Assembly: GCF_000434895.1 (NCBI RefSeq)
Contig: NZ_FR892795.1
Span: 58,461 to 122,460 of the forward strand
DNA: 64,000 nucleotides
Source of the DNA: Phascolarctobacterium succinatutens CAG:287
Lineage (GTDB): Bacteria > Bacillota > Negativicutes > Acidaminococcales > Acidaminococcaceae
Direction of reading: 5' to 3'
Part shown: in pieces, positions 19,001 through 25,966 of the stretch
Numbering within the stretch: the stretch's first letter is position 1
How the letters are laid out: every line of letters starts with the position of its first letter
The notes under the pieces: model-generated
The model's database searches: none
What the model saw: only the letters and a program-made list of their open reading frames with translations
What the model was told of the DNA's origin: nothing
Translations under genes and position numbers: made by a program

Positions 19001-19522
19001 ACGGAAGCCGTCGAAGAAGTTCAGGAACGGTACACGGCCTTTGATAGCACTCAAATGTGCTACGCCTGCCAGATCCATAACCTCCTGTACGCTGCCTTCA
19101 GCCAGCAATGCAAAGCCGGTCTGACGGGTAGCCATAACGTCCTGATGGTCACCAAAGATAGACAGAGAGCTGGTTGCCAGTGCACGTGCTGAAACGTGGA
19201 AAACTGCGGGCAGCAGCTCGCCGGCCATTTTATACATATTAGGAATCATCAAAAGCAAGCCTTGAGATGCGGTGTAGGTAGTAGTCAGCGCACCTGCCTG
19301 CAGAGAGCCGTGAACCGCGCCGGAGGCACCTGCCTCGGACTGCATTTCCATCAGCTTAACGGTTTGCCCGAAAATGTTCTTTTTGCCTTGGGCAGCCCAT
19401 TCATCGACAACCTCAGCCATCGGTGAGGACGGAGTAATAGGATAAATTGCAGCAACATCGGTAAATGCGTAGGAAATATACGCAGCAGCTGTGTTGCCGT
19501 CCATTGTTTTCATTTTTACCAT
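16010..19522 (-). CDS. nifJ: Pyruvate:ferredoxin (flavodoxin) oxidoreductase, single-chain
   Basis: 1,170 residues, full length for the homodimeric enzyme. Converts pyruvate and CoA to acetyl-CoA and CO2 with reduced ferredoxin; the central pyruvate-breakdown step in anaerobes. Domains in order: pyrimidine/TPP domain (KTMDGNTAAAYISYAFTDVAAIYPITPSSPM), transketolase-like domain II, gamma/EKR segment, a two-cluster ferredoxin domain around residues 690-750 (CIQCNQCAFVCPH and CTGCGNCAQVCP), a Cys in SGACAGCGETPY for a third cluster, and the TPP-binding GGDGWAYDIGYGGLDH near 960. Monocistronic, with a good promoter upstream. Confidence 0.98.
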   Translation of the reverse strand: MVKMKTMDGNTAAAYISYAFTDVAAIYPITPSSPMAEVVDEWAAQGKKNIFGQTVKLMEMQSEAGASGAVHGSLQAGALTTTYTASQGLLLMIPNMYKMAGELLPAVFHVSARALATSSLSIFGDHQDVMATRQTGFALLAEGSVQEVMDLAGVAHLSAIKGRVPFLNFFDGFRTSHEIQKIEVMDYADLEKLLDKDAVDAFRKRGLNPDNPVIRGTAQNPDIYFQTREAVNTYYNALPEIVENYMGEISKLTGREYHLFNYYGAEDAENIIIIMGSASETVRTVVEKLNAEGKKVGVLVVHLYRPFSIEHFMGAIPQSVKRIAVLDRTKEPGAFGEPLYLDVRAAFYASDRKPMIIGGRYGLGSKDLLPGDIVAVFDNLASAEPKNNFTISITDDVTNTSLPCVAGIDVTPAGTKGCKFWGLGSDGTVGANKSAIKIIGDHTDMYAQGYFSYDSKKSGGVTVSHLRFGHTPIMAPYLIDAADFVAVHNQSYVHKYDVTAGLKKGGTFLLNCNWSAEELDAQLPGQLKRYIAKNDIKFYIIDAVKIAQEIGLGGRINMIMQSAFFKLADIIPLADAVKYLKDAVEHSYGKKGQNIVDMNNAAIDKGIDAIVAVDVPTSWAEAGDTAAEAATGNEFIDKLLVPMNKLEGDKLPVSAFADYADGTFPSGTAAYEKRGIAIDVPEWQMDTCIQCNQCAFVCPHAAIRPVLMTEEEAAKAPATLPSKPAIGAKGLMFSMSISPLDCTGCGNCAQVCPAPKAKALVMKPLDTQLDKAAAWEYSQKEVAPKANPLNKKTMKGIQFEQPLLEFSGACAGCGETPYAKLVTQLVGDRMMIANATGCTSIWGASAPSMPYTKNCKGHGPSWANSLFEDNAEYGLGMFLGVKQSRERVEDMVKAMLEGELPEDLKAALTDWLEHVNDSEGTRERAEALTAVLEKYKDNCDKCAALYDEKQFFVKRSHWIFGGDGWAYDIGYGGLDHVLASGENVNVMVFDTEVYSNTGGQSSKSTPTAAIAKFAASGKKTKKKDLGMMAMSYGYVYVAQVAMGADKNQTLKAIAEAEAYDGPSLIIAYAPCINHGLKVGMGCSQLEEKRAVDCGYWATYRFNPELKEQGKNPFILDSKEPTANFRDFLMGEVRFSSLQKMFPDTAEALFEKTEKDAMTRLDGYKKLAGKE

Positions 19523-19600
19523 TGGATTCCCTTCTTTCTTGAAATCACAAAATTACTTGACCTTAATTTTTACAGGAAAAACTTTCCGGTTCATATAATT

Positions 19601-19629
19601 AGTATACACTACTCAGCCTTGTTTGTAAA
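19601..19629 (-). promoter_or_regulatory. Promoter of the PFOR gene
   Basis: On the minus strand, TTTACA and TATACT are separated by exactly 17 bp, about 80 nt upstream of the start. Confidence 0.65.
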
Positions 19630-19678
19630 ATATCTGCATAAATGTATACAGCATTTTTGCGTAAATAAAATGTGAAAA

Positions 19679-19705
19679 AAGATGCCGCCAGTTAAGCAGC
19701 ATCTT
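19679..19705 (-). terminator. Terminator of the selD operon
   Basis: AAGATGC / GCATCTT stem with a 13-nt loop, followed on the minus strand by a run of T (GCATCTTTTTTCAC), right after the selD stop. Confidence 0.8.
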
Positions 19706-19713
19706 GAAAATAT

Positions 19714-20754
19714 TTATGCTTCCAGATAAATCGCACTGTCAAGTTTTTCGGTCACATAGCCGATAATCCGCGTACCCGGAGCGACTGCCTGCAGCTCTGC
19801 CAGACAGGACTTAGACTCCTCCGTGGGAACGGCACACAGCAGGCCTCCGCTCGTCTGCGGGTCGTAAAAAATATCCTGCAGCGCACGCGCGACAGCTCCC
19901 ACAACGCGCACACCTGCTTCGGCAAAATCACGGTTACGATAGGCGCCTGCAGGGATAAAGCCCATATCCGCCATCTCGTATGCTTCCTCGTGATAGGGCA
20001 CAGCCTGCGCCTTCAGGTGCACGGTAACGCCGCTGCCCTGCGCCATCTCCAGACTGTGTCCCAACAGCGCAAAGCCTGTCACGTCGGTGCAGGCATGCAT
20101 GCTGTAGTTCACAAGCACATCATGCGCATATTTATTGAGCGTACTCATCTGCACATACAGCTTATCGAGCAGCTCCTGCTCTACTAAGCCGGCCTTTGCC
20201 GCCGTCGTCAGAATGCCTACGCCCAAAGGCTTTGTCAGCAGCAGTACGTCACCGGGTTGCGCGCCGCTGTTCGTCCACACATTTTCAGGCTTCACAAAGC
20301 CTGTCACCGCCAAGCCGTAAATCGGCTCCGCGCCGTGAATGGTGTGGCCGCCGGTGATAATTGCCCCTGCTTCATAGGCCTTGGCGTAACCGCCGCGCAA
20401 AATCTCCTGCACGGTTGCCTTGTCCATTTTCTCGGGAATGCACATGATATTCAGCGCCAGCTTCGGTTCACCGCCCATAGCATAAACATCACTCAAAGCG
20501 TTCGTTGCCGCAATCTGTCCGTACATAAAGGGATCATCGACAATCGGCGGAAAGAAATCCGTTGTCTGCACAATCGCCAGCTCGTCGCTCACACGATAAA
20601 CACTGGCATCATCGCTTTTATCGTAGCCTACCAAAAGATTAGCATCATAATGCGTCTGAAAGCCCTCCAGCAAATTGCACAGCGTACCGGCACCCACCTT
20701 GGCACCGCAGCCGGCACAGCTCGCCAGCTTCGTCAGCTTTACTTCGTTTTCCAT
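19714..20754 (-). CDS. selD: Selenide, water dikinase (selenophosphate synthetase)
   Basis: 346 residues. Makes selenophosphate from selenide and ATP. The N-terminal catalytic motif is CAGCGAKVGAGTL: the essential Cys and Lys are present as CGxK, it is the Cys form (not Sec), and the second Cys of the E. coli GCGCK motif is Ala here. ATP/metal segments include DDASVYRVSDELAIVQTTDFFPP, ALSDVYAMGGEPKLALNIM and TGGHTIHGAEPIYGLAVTG. A GGAGG site precedes the ATG. Last gene of the minus-strand yedE-yedF-DUF3343-selD operon. Confidence 0.96.
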   Translation of the reverse strand: MENEVKLTKLASCAGCGAKVGAGTLCNLLEGFQTHYDANLLVGYDKSDDASVYRVSDELAIVQTTDFFPPIVDDPFMYGQIAATNALSDVYAMGGEPKLALNIMCIPEKMDKATVQEILRGGYAKAYEAGAIITGGHTIHGAEPIYGLAVTGFVKPENVWTNSGAQPGDVLLLTKPLGVGILTTAAKAGLVEQELLDKLYVQMSTLNKYAHDVLVNYSMHACTDVTGFALLGHSLEMAQGSGVTVHLKAQAVPYHEEAYEMADMGFIPAGAYRNRDFAEAGVRVVGAVARALQDIFYDPQTSGGLLCAVPTEESKSCLAELQAVAPGTRIIGYVTEKLDSAIYLEA

Positions 20755-20769
20755 AGCTCAAACCTCCGC

Positions 20770-21018
20770 TTATTCGGCAGCAGTATACAAAACCTCGTAG
20801 CCATCCTCCCGCTCACGCACTATCTGCTCCAGCTCCGGTGTCTGCAAAGACGCTGCATCCTCCAGTGCCTCCGTTTTAAAAAATACGCAGGTACCGCAGC
20901 TGCTGCTCAGGCTGCGCGGCACAGGACGCACCTGCGCCTGCCAGCCGCGCTCCGCGCAAAGATGCTGAAAGCGCACCGCACCGAAGTGCGAAAAGAACGT
21001 TGCAATATACTGCATCAT
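20770..21018 (-). CDS. DUF3343 putative Se/S carrier-like protein
   Basis: 82 residues. Shows the DUF3343 pattern: an N-terminal alternating strand/helix (FFSHFGAVRFQHLCAERG), then VRPVPRSLSSSCGTCVFFK, with a conserved Cys after the PR-LSS motif and a second Cys three residues on. These small proteins occur beside selD and yedF and are proposed to carry reduced sulfur or selenium. The start ATG overlaps the yedF-like stop (ATGA), and the stop is 15 nt before selD, so this is a tight operon. Confidence 0.85.
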   Translation of the reverse strand: MMQYIATFFSHFGAVRFQHLCAERGWQAQVRPVPRSLSSSCGTCVFFKTEALEDAASLQTPELEQIVREREDGYEVLYTAAE

Positions 21019-21221
21019 TTGCTCAGGGACAGAGTAAATTCTCCGTTCTGCTCCGTCACAGCAACCTTATAGCCCTGATGCTGTGCGTAGCGTGTTACAT
21101 TTTCCTTGGAGGTATTATTATCCACTATTACCTCATAAGCAGCCTCGCCGCTCATCATCGCCTGACGCGTCAGGATAACTGGTTCGGGACAGGAAAGTCC
21201 TCTTGCATCAATAGTTTTCAT
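21015..21221 (-). CDS. TusA/YedF-type sulfurtransferase-like selenium protein (short form)
   Basis: 68 residues, a single TusA domain with the hallmark GLSCPEPVILTRQAM (Cys-Pro-x-Pro). Selenium-linked YedF proteins are usually about 200 residues with an extra C-terminal domain; here only the TusA-like part is present and the neighbouring DUF3343 gene overlaps it by 4 nt. The Cys likely carries persulfide or selenopersulfide. It lies 9 nt downstream of yedE. Confidence 0.88.
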   Translation of the reverse strand: MKTIDARGLSCPEPVILTRQAMMSGEAAYEVIVDNNTSKENVTRYAQHQGYKVAVTEQNGEFTLSLSK

Positions 21222-21230
21222 AGCGTTTCC

Positions 21231-22304
21231 TCACTTTTTATATGTATTCAGATAAGCGATCACAGTAACAACAACTATACCGATAACAACAGCAATCTGA
21301 CCGTTGGCAGTGGGACCGTTCCCGCTGGAGGCCAGGCCAAAGTTATGCGCAAAGGCCGCACCCACGATAAAGCCCAGCAGAGTTACTGCGCTGTCGGAGT
21401 TGCCTTCGCCGGACAGCACCAGCTGACGCATCGGGCAACCGCCCAAGAGTACGCAGGCAAAACCCGCCAAGAAAAGTCCCAGCACGTTCCACAGCGCATC
21501 GGTGTGCGCAATAGGCTGCGCTGCAAAGCCCACCTTGAAAAAGGCACCGCCGGTTACAGAGGTCAGCACAACATTGCAAGCAGCAGCTGCCGCAACAACA
21601 GCCACAAAGCCCCACAGCATTTTAGTTTCTCTAAAGAGAATAAAATCGCGGATACCGGCAATCATGCAGAAGCGTGTGCGCTGCGTAAGATAACCGACTG
21701 CCACTGCAGCAATCAGGCTCACAGCAACAGCCGCATGTTTGGCACCGGGGCCGCCACCCGCCTTGGTAAAGTGGATGAAGGCCGGTGCGGCAACGAGCAG
21801 CACCAACAGTACAACGGCAATCACCGACATAATGCTGCCTTCCGCCGCCGTCATCTTATAAGTACGCTTCAGGCTGTAGCCTCGGTTCAGAAAGAAAATG
21901 CCGGCACAAATGCCTGCCGCAAAGCCAACCAGACCGACAACAGCGTTCAAGTCACCGCCGGCGATACGCAGCAGCATTCTGAACGGACAGCCCAAAAACA
22001 TCAGACAGCCAATCATCGCAAAAAAGCCCAGCACAAAACGTGTCAGCGGAGAGCTGCCGCCCTTCGGCGAAAACTCACCGTGCAGATAAGCTGCAGCCAA
22101 GGCGCCCAGCACCAGACCGCTAATTTCCGGACGGATGTACTGCACAGCCTTTGCGGCATGCAAGCCCAAGCCACCAGCAGTATCACGCAAAAAACAGGCA
22201 ATACACAGGCCCATGTTGGCCGGATTGCCGAAAAACACCAGCATTGCTGCCACCAGGCCGATAATCGCACCGGTTGCAACAATCGTTACTTGTTCATTTT
22301 TCAT
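21231..22304 (-). CDS. yedE: YedE-type selenium/sulfur transport membrane protein
   Basis: 357 residues from the ATG at 22304 (MKNEQVTIVATGAIIG), which has AGGAGGC 5 nt upstream. About nine to ten membrane segments, with paired motifs typical of the YeeE/YedE family: NMGLCIACFLRD, GCLMFLGCPFRMLLRIAGGD, TQRTRFCMIAGIRDF and LLGGCPMRQLVLSGEGN. The conserved Cys residues line the proposed thiosulfate/selenium pathway. First gene of the selD operon, so selenium import is the likely role. Confidence 0.9.
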   Translation of the reverse strand: MKNEQVTIVATGAIIGLVAAMLVFFGNPANMGLCIACFLRDTAGGLGLHAAKAVQYIRPEISGLVLGALAAAYLHGEFSPKGGSSPLTRFVLGFFAMIGCLMFLGCPFRMLLRIAGGDLNAVVGLVGFAAGICAGIFFLNRGYSLKRTYKMTAAEGSIMSVIAVVLLVLLVAAPAFIHFTKAGGGPGAKHAAVAVSLIAAVAVGYLTQRTRFCMIAGIRDFILFRETKMLWGFVAVVAAAAACNVVLTSVTGGAFFKVGFAAQPIAHTDALWNVLGLFLAGFACVLLGGCPMRQLVLSGEGNSDSAVTLLGFIVGAAFAHNFGLASSGNGPTANGQIAVVIGIVVVTVIAYLNTYKK

Positions 22305-22336
22305 AAAAAGCCTCCTCAAAATATTTCTTCGACAAA

Positions 22337-22366
22337 AGTATATCATAGCCCACACGCTTATACCAA
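22337..22366 (-). promoter_or_regulatory. Promoter of the yedE-selD operon
   Basis: On the minus strand, TTGGTA, an 18-bp spacer and TATACT, about 35 nt upstream of the yedE start. Confidence 0.55.
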
Positions 22367-22380
22367 TATCATTTATAGAT

Positions 22381-22404
22381 AAAGCTGATTGATTTATTAG
22401 CTTT
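22381..22404. promoter_or_regulatory. Dyad in the divergent selenium-gene intergenic region
   Basis: AAAGCT-N12-AGCTTT, flanked by AGAT sequences, between the yedE promoter and the desulfurase start. This is a plausible operator for the LysR regulator encoded at 23630, inferred from position only. Confidence 0.35.
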
Positions 22405-22452
22405 TCAGATAATTATATGATAGAATAGGCGTAACATGAGGAGGTACGGGAA

Positions 22453-23640
22453 ATGCAGCAAATTTATCTCGACAACGCCAGCACCACCTTTCCCAAGCCA
22501 CAGGCAGTTGCTGACGCAGTTTATCAATATATTACACATGCAGGCACCAACATCAGCCGCGGTACCTGCGCGACCACTACCGAGGACCTTGTTTTTGCCA
22601 CTCGCGAGCAGCTTTGCCGCTTTTTCGGCGGCGAGGACAGCAAAAATGTTGTCTTTACGAAGAACATTACCGAAAGCCTGAATATCATCATCAAAGGACT
22701 GCTGCACAGCGGCGACCATGTGCTTGTTACCGCAATGGAGCACAACGCCGTCATGCGTCCGCTCCAGCAAATCGGCACAGAGCTTACGACTGACAACGCT
22801 CCCACTGATGCCATCACCTTCAGCCGCATTCCCTGCGACGCAGAGGGTACACTGTGCTTAGACGCTTTACCGCAACTTGTGCGCCCCAACACCAAAGCAA
22901 TCATCATGACGCACGCCAGCAATGTCTGCGGCACGCTGCAGCCCTTGGCGGCAATCGGCAGCTTCTGCCAAAAGCATAACCTGAAATTCATCGTCGACAG
23001 TGCGCAAAGTGCCGGCGTCGTTCCCATCAACATGCAGGAAATGCACATCGACGCTCTCACCTTTACGGGCCACAAGGGCCTCATGGCACCGCAGGGCATC
23101 GGCGGTTTTGTGCTGCGTGAAAGCATGATTGACGAAATAACACCGCTCATTGTCGGCGGCACCGGCAGCCTCAGCCATACGGAGCACACTCCCCGCTTCA
23201 TGCCCGATAAATTTGAGGCAGGCACGCTCAACCTGCCGGGCATCGCCGGCCTGCATGCTTCCCTCAGCTGGCTGCAGCAGCAGGGCATTGATAAAATCCG
23301 CACGCACGAGCTGACGCTTACGCAGCAGTTTTTAGACGGACTGCAGCAATTAGAAGCGCAAAACTTATTGCGCATCGTCGGCAAAAGGAACTGCAGCGAG
23401 CGCGTAGGTGTTGTTTCTATCAGTACAGATATAACAGATATCGCAGAACTGGCCTTCATCCTAGCGGACAGATACGCCATTGCTACGCGCGTAGGCCTGC
23501 ACTGCGCCCCCAACGCTCACAAAACGCTCGGGACCTATTCCACGGGTACGCTGCGCTTTTCCTTCGGTTGGAACAATACTGCAGAGGAAGTCAATGTTGC
23601 CCTGCAAGCATTGAAAGAGGTGCTCGCCCATGGACTTTAA
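22453..23640 (+). CDS. Class V aminotransferase: cysteine desulfurase / selenocysteine lyase
   Basis: 395 residues. PLP-dependent SufS/CsdB-like enzyme: IYLDNASTTFPKPQAV start, cofactor His in AMEHNAVMRPLQQ, Asp/Gln in FIVDSAQSAGV, and the Schiff-base Lys in TFTGHKGLMAPQGIGG. The active-site Cys is in VGLHCAPNAHKT (about residue 352). Releases S or Se from cysteine or selenocysteine. Its divergence from yedE-selD suggests it supplies selenide or loads the TusA/DUF3343 carriers (inference). GAGGAGG site before the ATG. Confidence 0.9.
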   Translation: MQQIYLDNASTTFPKPQAVADAVYQYITHAGTNISRGTCATTTEDLVFATREQLCRFFGGEDSKNVVFTKNITESLNIIIKGLLHSGDHVLVTAMEHNAVMRPLQQIGTELTTDNAPTDAITFSRIPCDAEGTLCLDALPQLVRPNTKAIIMTHASNVCGTLQPLAAIGSFCQKHNLKFIVDSAQSAGVVPINMQEMHIDALTFTGHKGLMAPQGIGGFVLRESMIDEITPLIVGGTGSLSHTEHTPRFMPDKFEAGTLNLPGIAGLHASLSWLQQQGIDKIRTHELTLTQQFLDGLQQLEAQNLLRIVGKRNCSERVGVVSISTDITDIAELAFILADRYAIATRVGLHCAPNAHKTLGTYSTGTLRFSFGWNNTAEEVNVALQALKEVLAHGL

Positions 23641-24523
23641 ACAGCTGCAAAGCTTTGTCACCGTAGTACAGGAGGAAAGCTTCACGCAGGCTGCAGGCAG
23701 GCTCTTCGTATCGCAGTCCACCGTCAGTACGCATATTCACCAGCTGGAAAGCGAGCTTAACACCAAGCTGATTCTGCGTACCACCAAAAGCCTGCAGATA
23801 ACACCCAAGGGACGCGAGCTTTACGAATACGCGCTGAATATTCTGGAGCTGAAGGAGCGCATGATTCAGGCCTGCTCCATCGAAAGCCGGCGCATCATCC
23901 ACCTCGGCGCCTCCACCATCCCCTCAGCTTATATTCTGCCGCAGCTTTTAGCAGACTTCGGCAAATTGCATCAGGATATTTACTTCATCATTCACCAGAG
24001 CGACAGTCAAGGCATCATCAACGGCCTGAAGGACGGACTGTTCAACCTTGGCTTTATCGGCATGAGCTGCGAGGACAGCGACTTCTGCTGCCAGCCCTTC
24101 TGCAAGGACCGCATGGTAGTCATAACCCCGGTCAACGAGCATTTTCTGCAGTATAAGCAGCAAAAGGAAAATGTGCTGCCGGAGCTTTTGCGCGAACCGC
24201 TGATTCTGCGCGAAAAGGGAAGCGGCAGCAAAAAAATGGCAGATAACTTTCTTGCCAACAGCGGCATTGCCGAAAGCGAGCTGCAGATTATTGCCCGCGT
24301 CAACGATCAGGAAACCATCAAAAACCTTGTCGCCGGCGGCATGGGCATTTCCATTATCTCGGAAAAGGCGGCACACAACTTTCTGCAGGAAAAGCGTTTG
24401 CTGGCCTTCGAGCTGCCGCAGGCTTTTTCCGAACGCAGCCTCTATCTCATCTACCGCAAAAATTATCTGCTGCCAAGCTACGTCAAGGAGTTTCTCGGCT
24501 TCATCAGCCAAAGCAAATTATAA
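23630..24523 (+). CDS. LysR-family regulator of the selenium cluster
   Basis: 297 residues. N-terminal winged helix-turn-helix (MDFKQLQSFVTVVQEESFTQAA, FVSQSTVSTHIHQLESEL) and a substrate-binding-fold effector domain starting near residue 90 (IIHLGASTIPSAYILPQLLADF). Starts 11 nt inside the desulfurase gene, so the two are translated from one message. LysR proteins of this type are known beside selenium-metabolism genes; the effector is unknown. It probably acts on the 148-bp region between yedE and the desulfurase gene. Confidence 0.9.
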   Translation: MDFKQLQSFVTVVQEESFTQAAGRLFVSQSTVSTHIHQLESELNTKLILRTTKSLQITPKGRELYEYALNILELKERMIQACSIESRRIIHLGASTIPSAYILPQLLADFGKLHQDIYFIIHQSDSQGIINGLKDGLFNLGFIGMSCEDSDFCCQPFCKDRMVVITPVNEHFLQYKQQKENVLPELLREPLILREKGSGSKKMADNFLANSGIAESELQIIARVNDQETIKNLVAGGMGISIISEKAAHNFLQEKRLLAFELPQAFSERSLYLIYRKNYLLPSYVKEFLGFISQSKL

Positions 24524-24532
24524 GCATAACAA

Positions 24533-24577
24533 AACGAGTACGCACAGGACGAACCCCGGCGTACTCGTTAATTTTTT
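24533..24577 (+). terminator. Terminator of the desulfurase-lysR operon
   Basis: Perfect 11-bp stem AACGAGTACGC / GCGTACTCGTT with a 15-nt loop, followed by AATTTTTTG. The convergent universal stress gene ends at 24584. Confidence 0.9.
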
Positions 24578-24583
24578 GCATAT

Positions 24584-25000
24584 TTACTTAACAATTGTCA
24601 CAGGCACATTAGCGTTTTCCGCAATGACACTGCTGACACTATTGCGGAACAAGCCTTCCAAAACTCCCATGCCTCTGCTGCCCAGCACGATACCGTCACA
24701 TTCCTGCTCACCTACAGCACGCAGGATGCTTTTGGCAATATCGTTGTCGTTTTCCAGCAAATAGGTGCAGTCAATGTTCTTGCCGCTGAGAATCGCATGT
24801 GCGGCATCAAGCACTTCATCACCCATCTGAGCATACAGGCAATCGCTTCCAAATTCCACAATATGCTGTTTCATTCTGCCGGAAACCACCGTCATAATTA
24901 CCAGCGAACCACGCGTATAGCTTACAAGCTCACAGGCATATTCCAATGCTCTCCAGGAATGCTCCGTACCGTCAATAGGTACAAGAATGCGTTTCAGCAT
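24584..25000 (-). CDS. Universal stress protein (second of a pair)
   Basis: 138 residues, single UspA domain: KRILVPIDGTEHSWRALEYA at the start and the ATP-binding-type GxxG motif in VLGSRGMGVLEGLFRNSVSSVIAENANVPVTIV. Nucleotide-binding stress protein in the cytosol; the client process is unknown. Begins 1 nt after the stop of its upstream paralogue, so the pair arose by tandem duplication and is co-translated. Confidence 0.93.
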   Translation of the reverse strand: MLKRILVPIDGTEHSWRALEYACELVSYTRGSLVIMTVVSGRMKQHIVEFGSDCLYAQMGDEVLDAAHAILSGKNIDCTYLLENDNDIAKSILRAVGEQECDGIVLGSRGMGVLEGLFRNSVSSVIAENANVPVTIVK

Positions 25001-25001
25001 T

Positions 25002-25439
25002 TTATTTTACAATCAGCACAGGTACATTTGCATATTGAGCAACCTTAGAGCTTACGCTGCCAAGGAAGAATTCAGCAATACCGGAAAGGCCACGACTGCC
25101 GATTACGATTGCATCTGCGCCGGTCTTTTTAGCCATAGCAATGATGCGTTCGGACGGATGCCCAACCTCCAGGCTGAATTTGGTTTCGCCTTCGTAGGTG
25201 CTCAGACGCTCCTGCGCCATTTCGAGAACCTTGTCACCGATTTTCTCCAGCTCACTGTTGCCCTGGCTTACAGTTGCGTGATCCAGAGGCACTGCCAGCA
25301 AAGCAGCATTATTATATGGTTGGATTACATTGATTACATGCAGTTCGCCGCCAAACTTTTTGCCAAGCTCTACAGCAGTATCCAGTGCTCTCCAGGAGCC
25401 TTCACTACCATCTACAGGAACAAGAATCTTTTTAAACAT
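25002..25439 (-). CDS. Universal stress protein (first of a pair)
   Basis: 145 residues, UspA domain with FKKILVPVDGSEGSWRALDTA and VIGSRGLSGIAEFFLGSVSSKVAQYANVPVLIVK, the G-2x-G-9x-G(S/T) ATP-binding pattern. It shares the GSWRALD region and C-terminal motif with its downstream paralogue. GGAGGTG site before the ATG. First gene of a two-gene operon. Confidence 0.93.
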   Translation of the reverse strand: MFKKILVPVDGSEGSWRALDTAVELGKKFGGELHVINVIQPYNNAALLAVPLDHATVSQGNSELEKIGDKVLEMAQERLSTYEGETKFSLEVGHPSERIIAMAKKTGADAIVIGSRGLSGIAEFFLGSVSSKVAQYANVPVLIVK

Positions 25440-25559
25440 AACAACGCACCTCCATAATAATGCACATGTTGTAATTTATTTATTATATTTTCTACAAGAA
25501 GAGGCTTTTTTTCTTCTTACGTTATATATTCTGCCTTAGCGCAAAAATTCCTGCTTAAA

Positions 25560-25949
25560 TTACTCGCGACCGCGATTTTTTCTTTTTTCGTGGATGCGGG
25601 CAGATTTCTTGCTGAACTTTTTCGGTTCATCAGCCAGCTTTGCCAACTCGGAAGGAGATTGCTCCTTAACCTCGGCAAAGTTTTCGCCCTTCACAAAGCG
25701 GAAATAAATCGCAATACCGGCAATCAGCACCAGCGGAATACTGCCGATAACATAACGGTAGCTCTGCGGTGCAGCCATCGTGATAAAGTCATAGATAACG
25801 ATACATGCAGGCACCAGGATAATCTGTCCCATGCGGGCGAGGAAGCCGTCCTTACCCATAAAGCGCACTACCATGCCATAAGCCAAAAAGGCTACCGCAA
25901 AGGAAACGAAAGACATAAATACCAGAAACGCAAAAAACTCAAAATTCAT
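25560..25949 (-). CDS. Small membrane protein of unknown function
   Basis: 129 residues. Three to four hydrophobic segments (about 5-30, 40-60, 66-83) are followed by a strongly basic cytosolic tail (EPKKFSKKSARIHEKRKNRGRE). I do not recognise a family. It begins 17 nt after the COG2509 flavoprotein gene stop on the same strand, so the two are probably co-transcribed. The tail could bind nucleic acid or acidic lipids, which is speculation. Confidence 0.65.
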   Translation of the reverse strand: MNFEFFAFLVFMSFVSFAVAFLAYGMVVRFMGKDGFLARMGQIILVPACIVIYDFITMAAPQSYRYVIGSIPLVLIAGIAIYFRFVKGENFAEVKEQSPSELAKLADEPKKFSKKSARIHEKRKNRGRE

Positions 25950-25966
25950 CTAAAAAAGCACCTTCC

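Noticed and set aside
16949..19192. Long open frame (747 codons) on the plus strand
   Set aside because: It lies wholly antisense to the unmistakable PFOR gene, has no family motifs and no ribosome binding site; a by-product of codon usage.
21000..22382. Open frame of 460 codons on the plus strand
   Set aside because: Antisense to yedE and yedF, rich in His/Gln/Asn without recognisable domains.
19714..24523. Selenocysteine-encoding TGA in the selenium cluster
   Set aside because: SelD has Cys at the catalytic site and no gene here continues with family sequence beyond a TGA.
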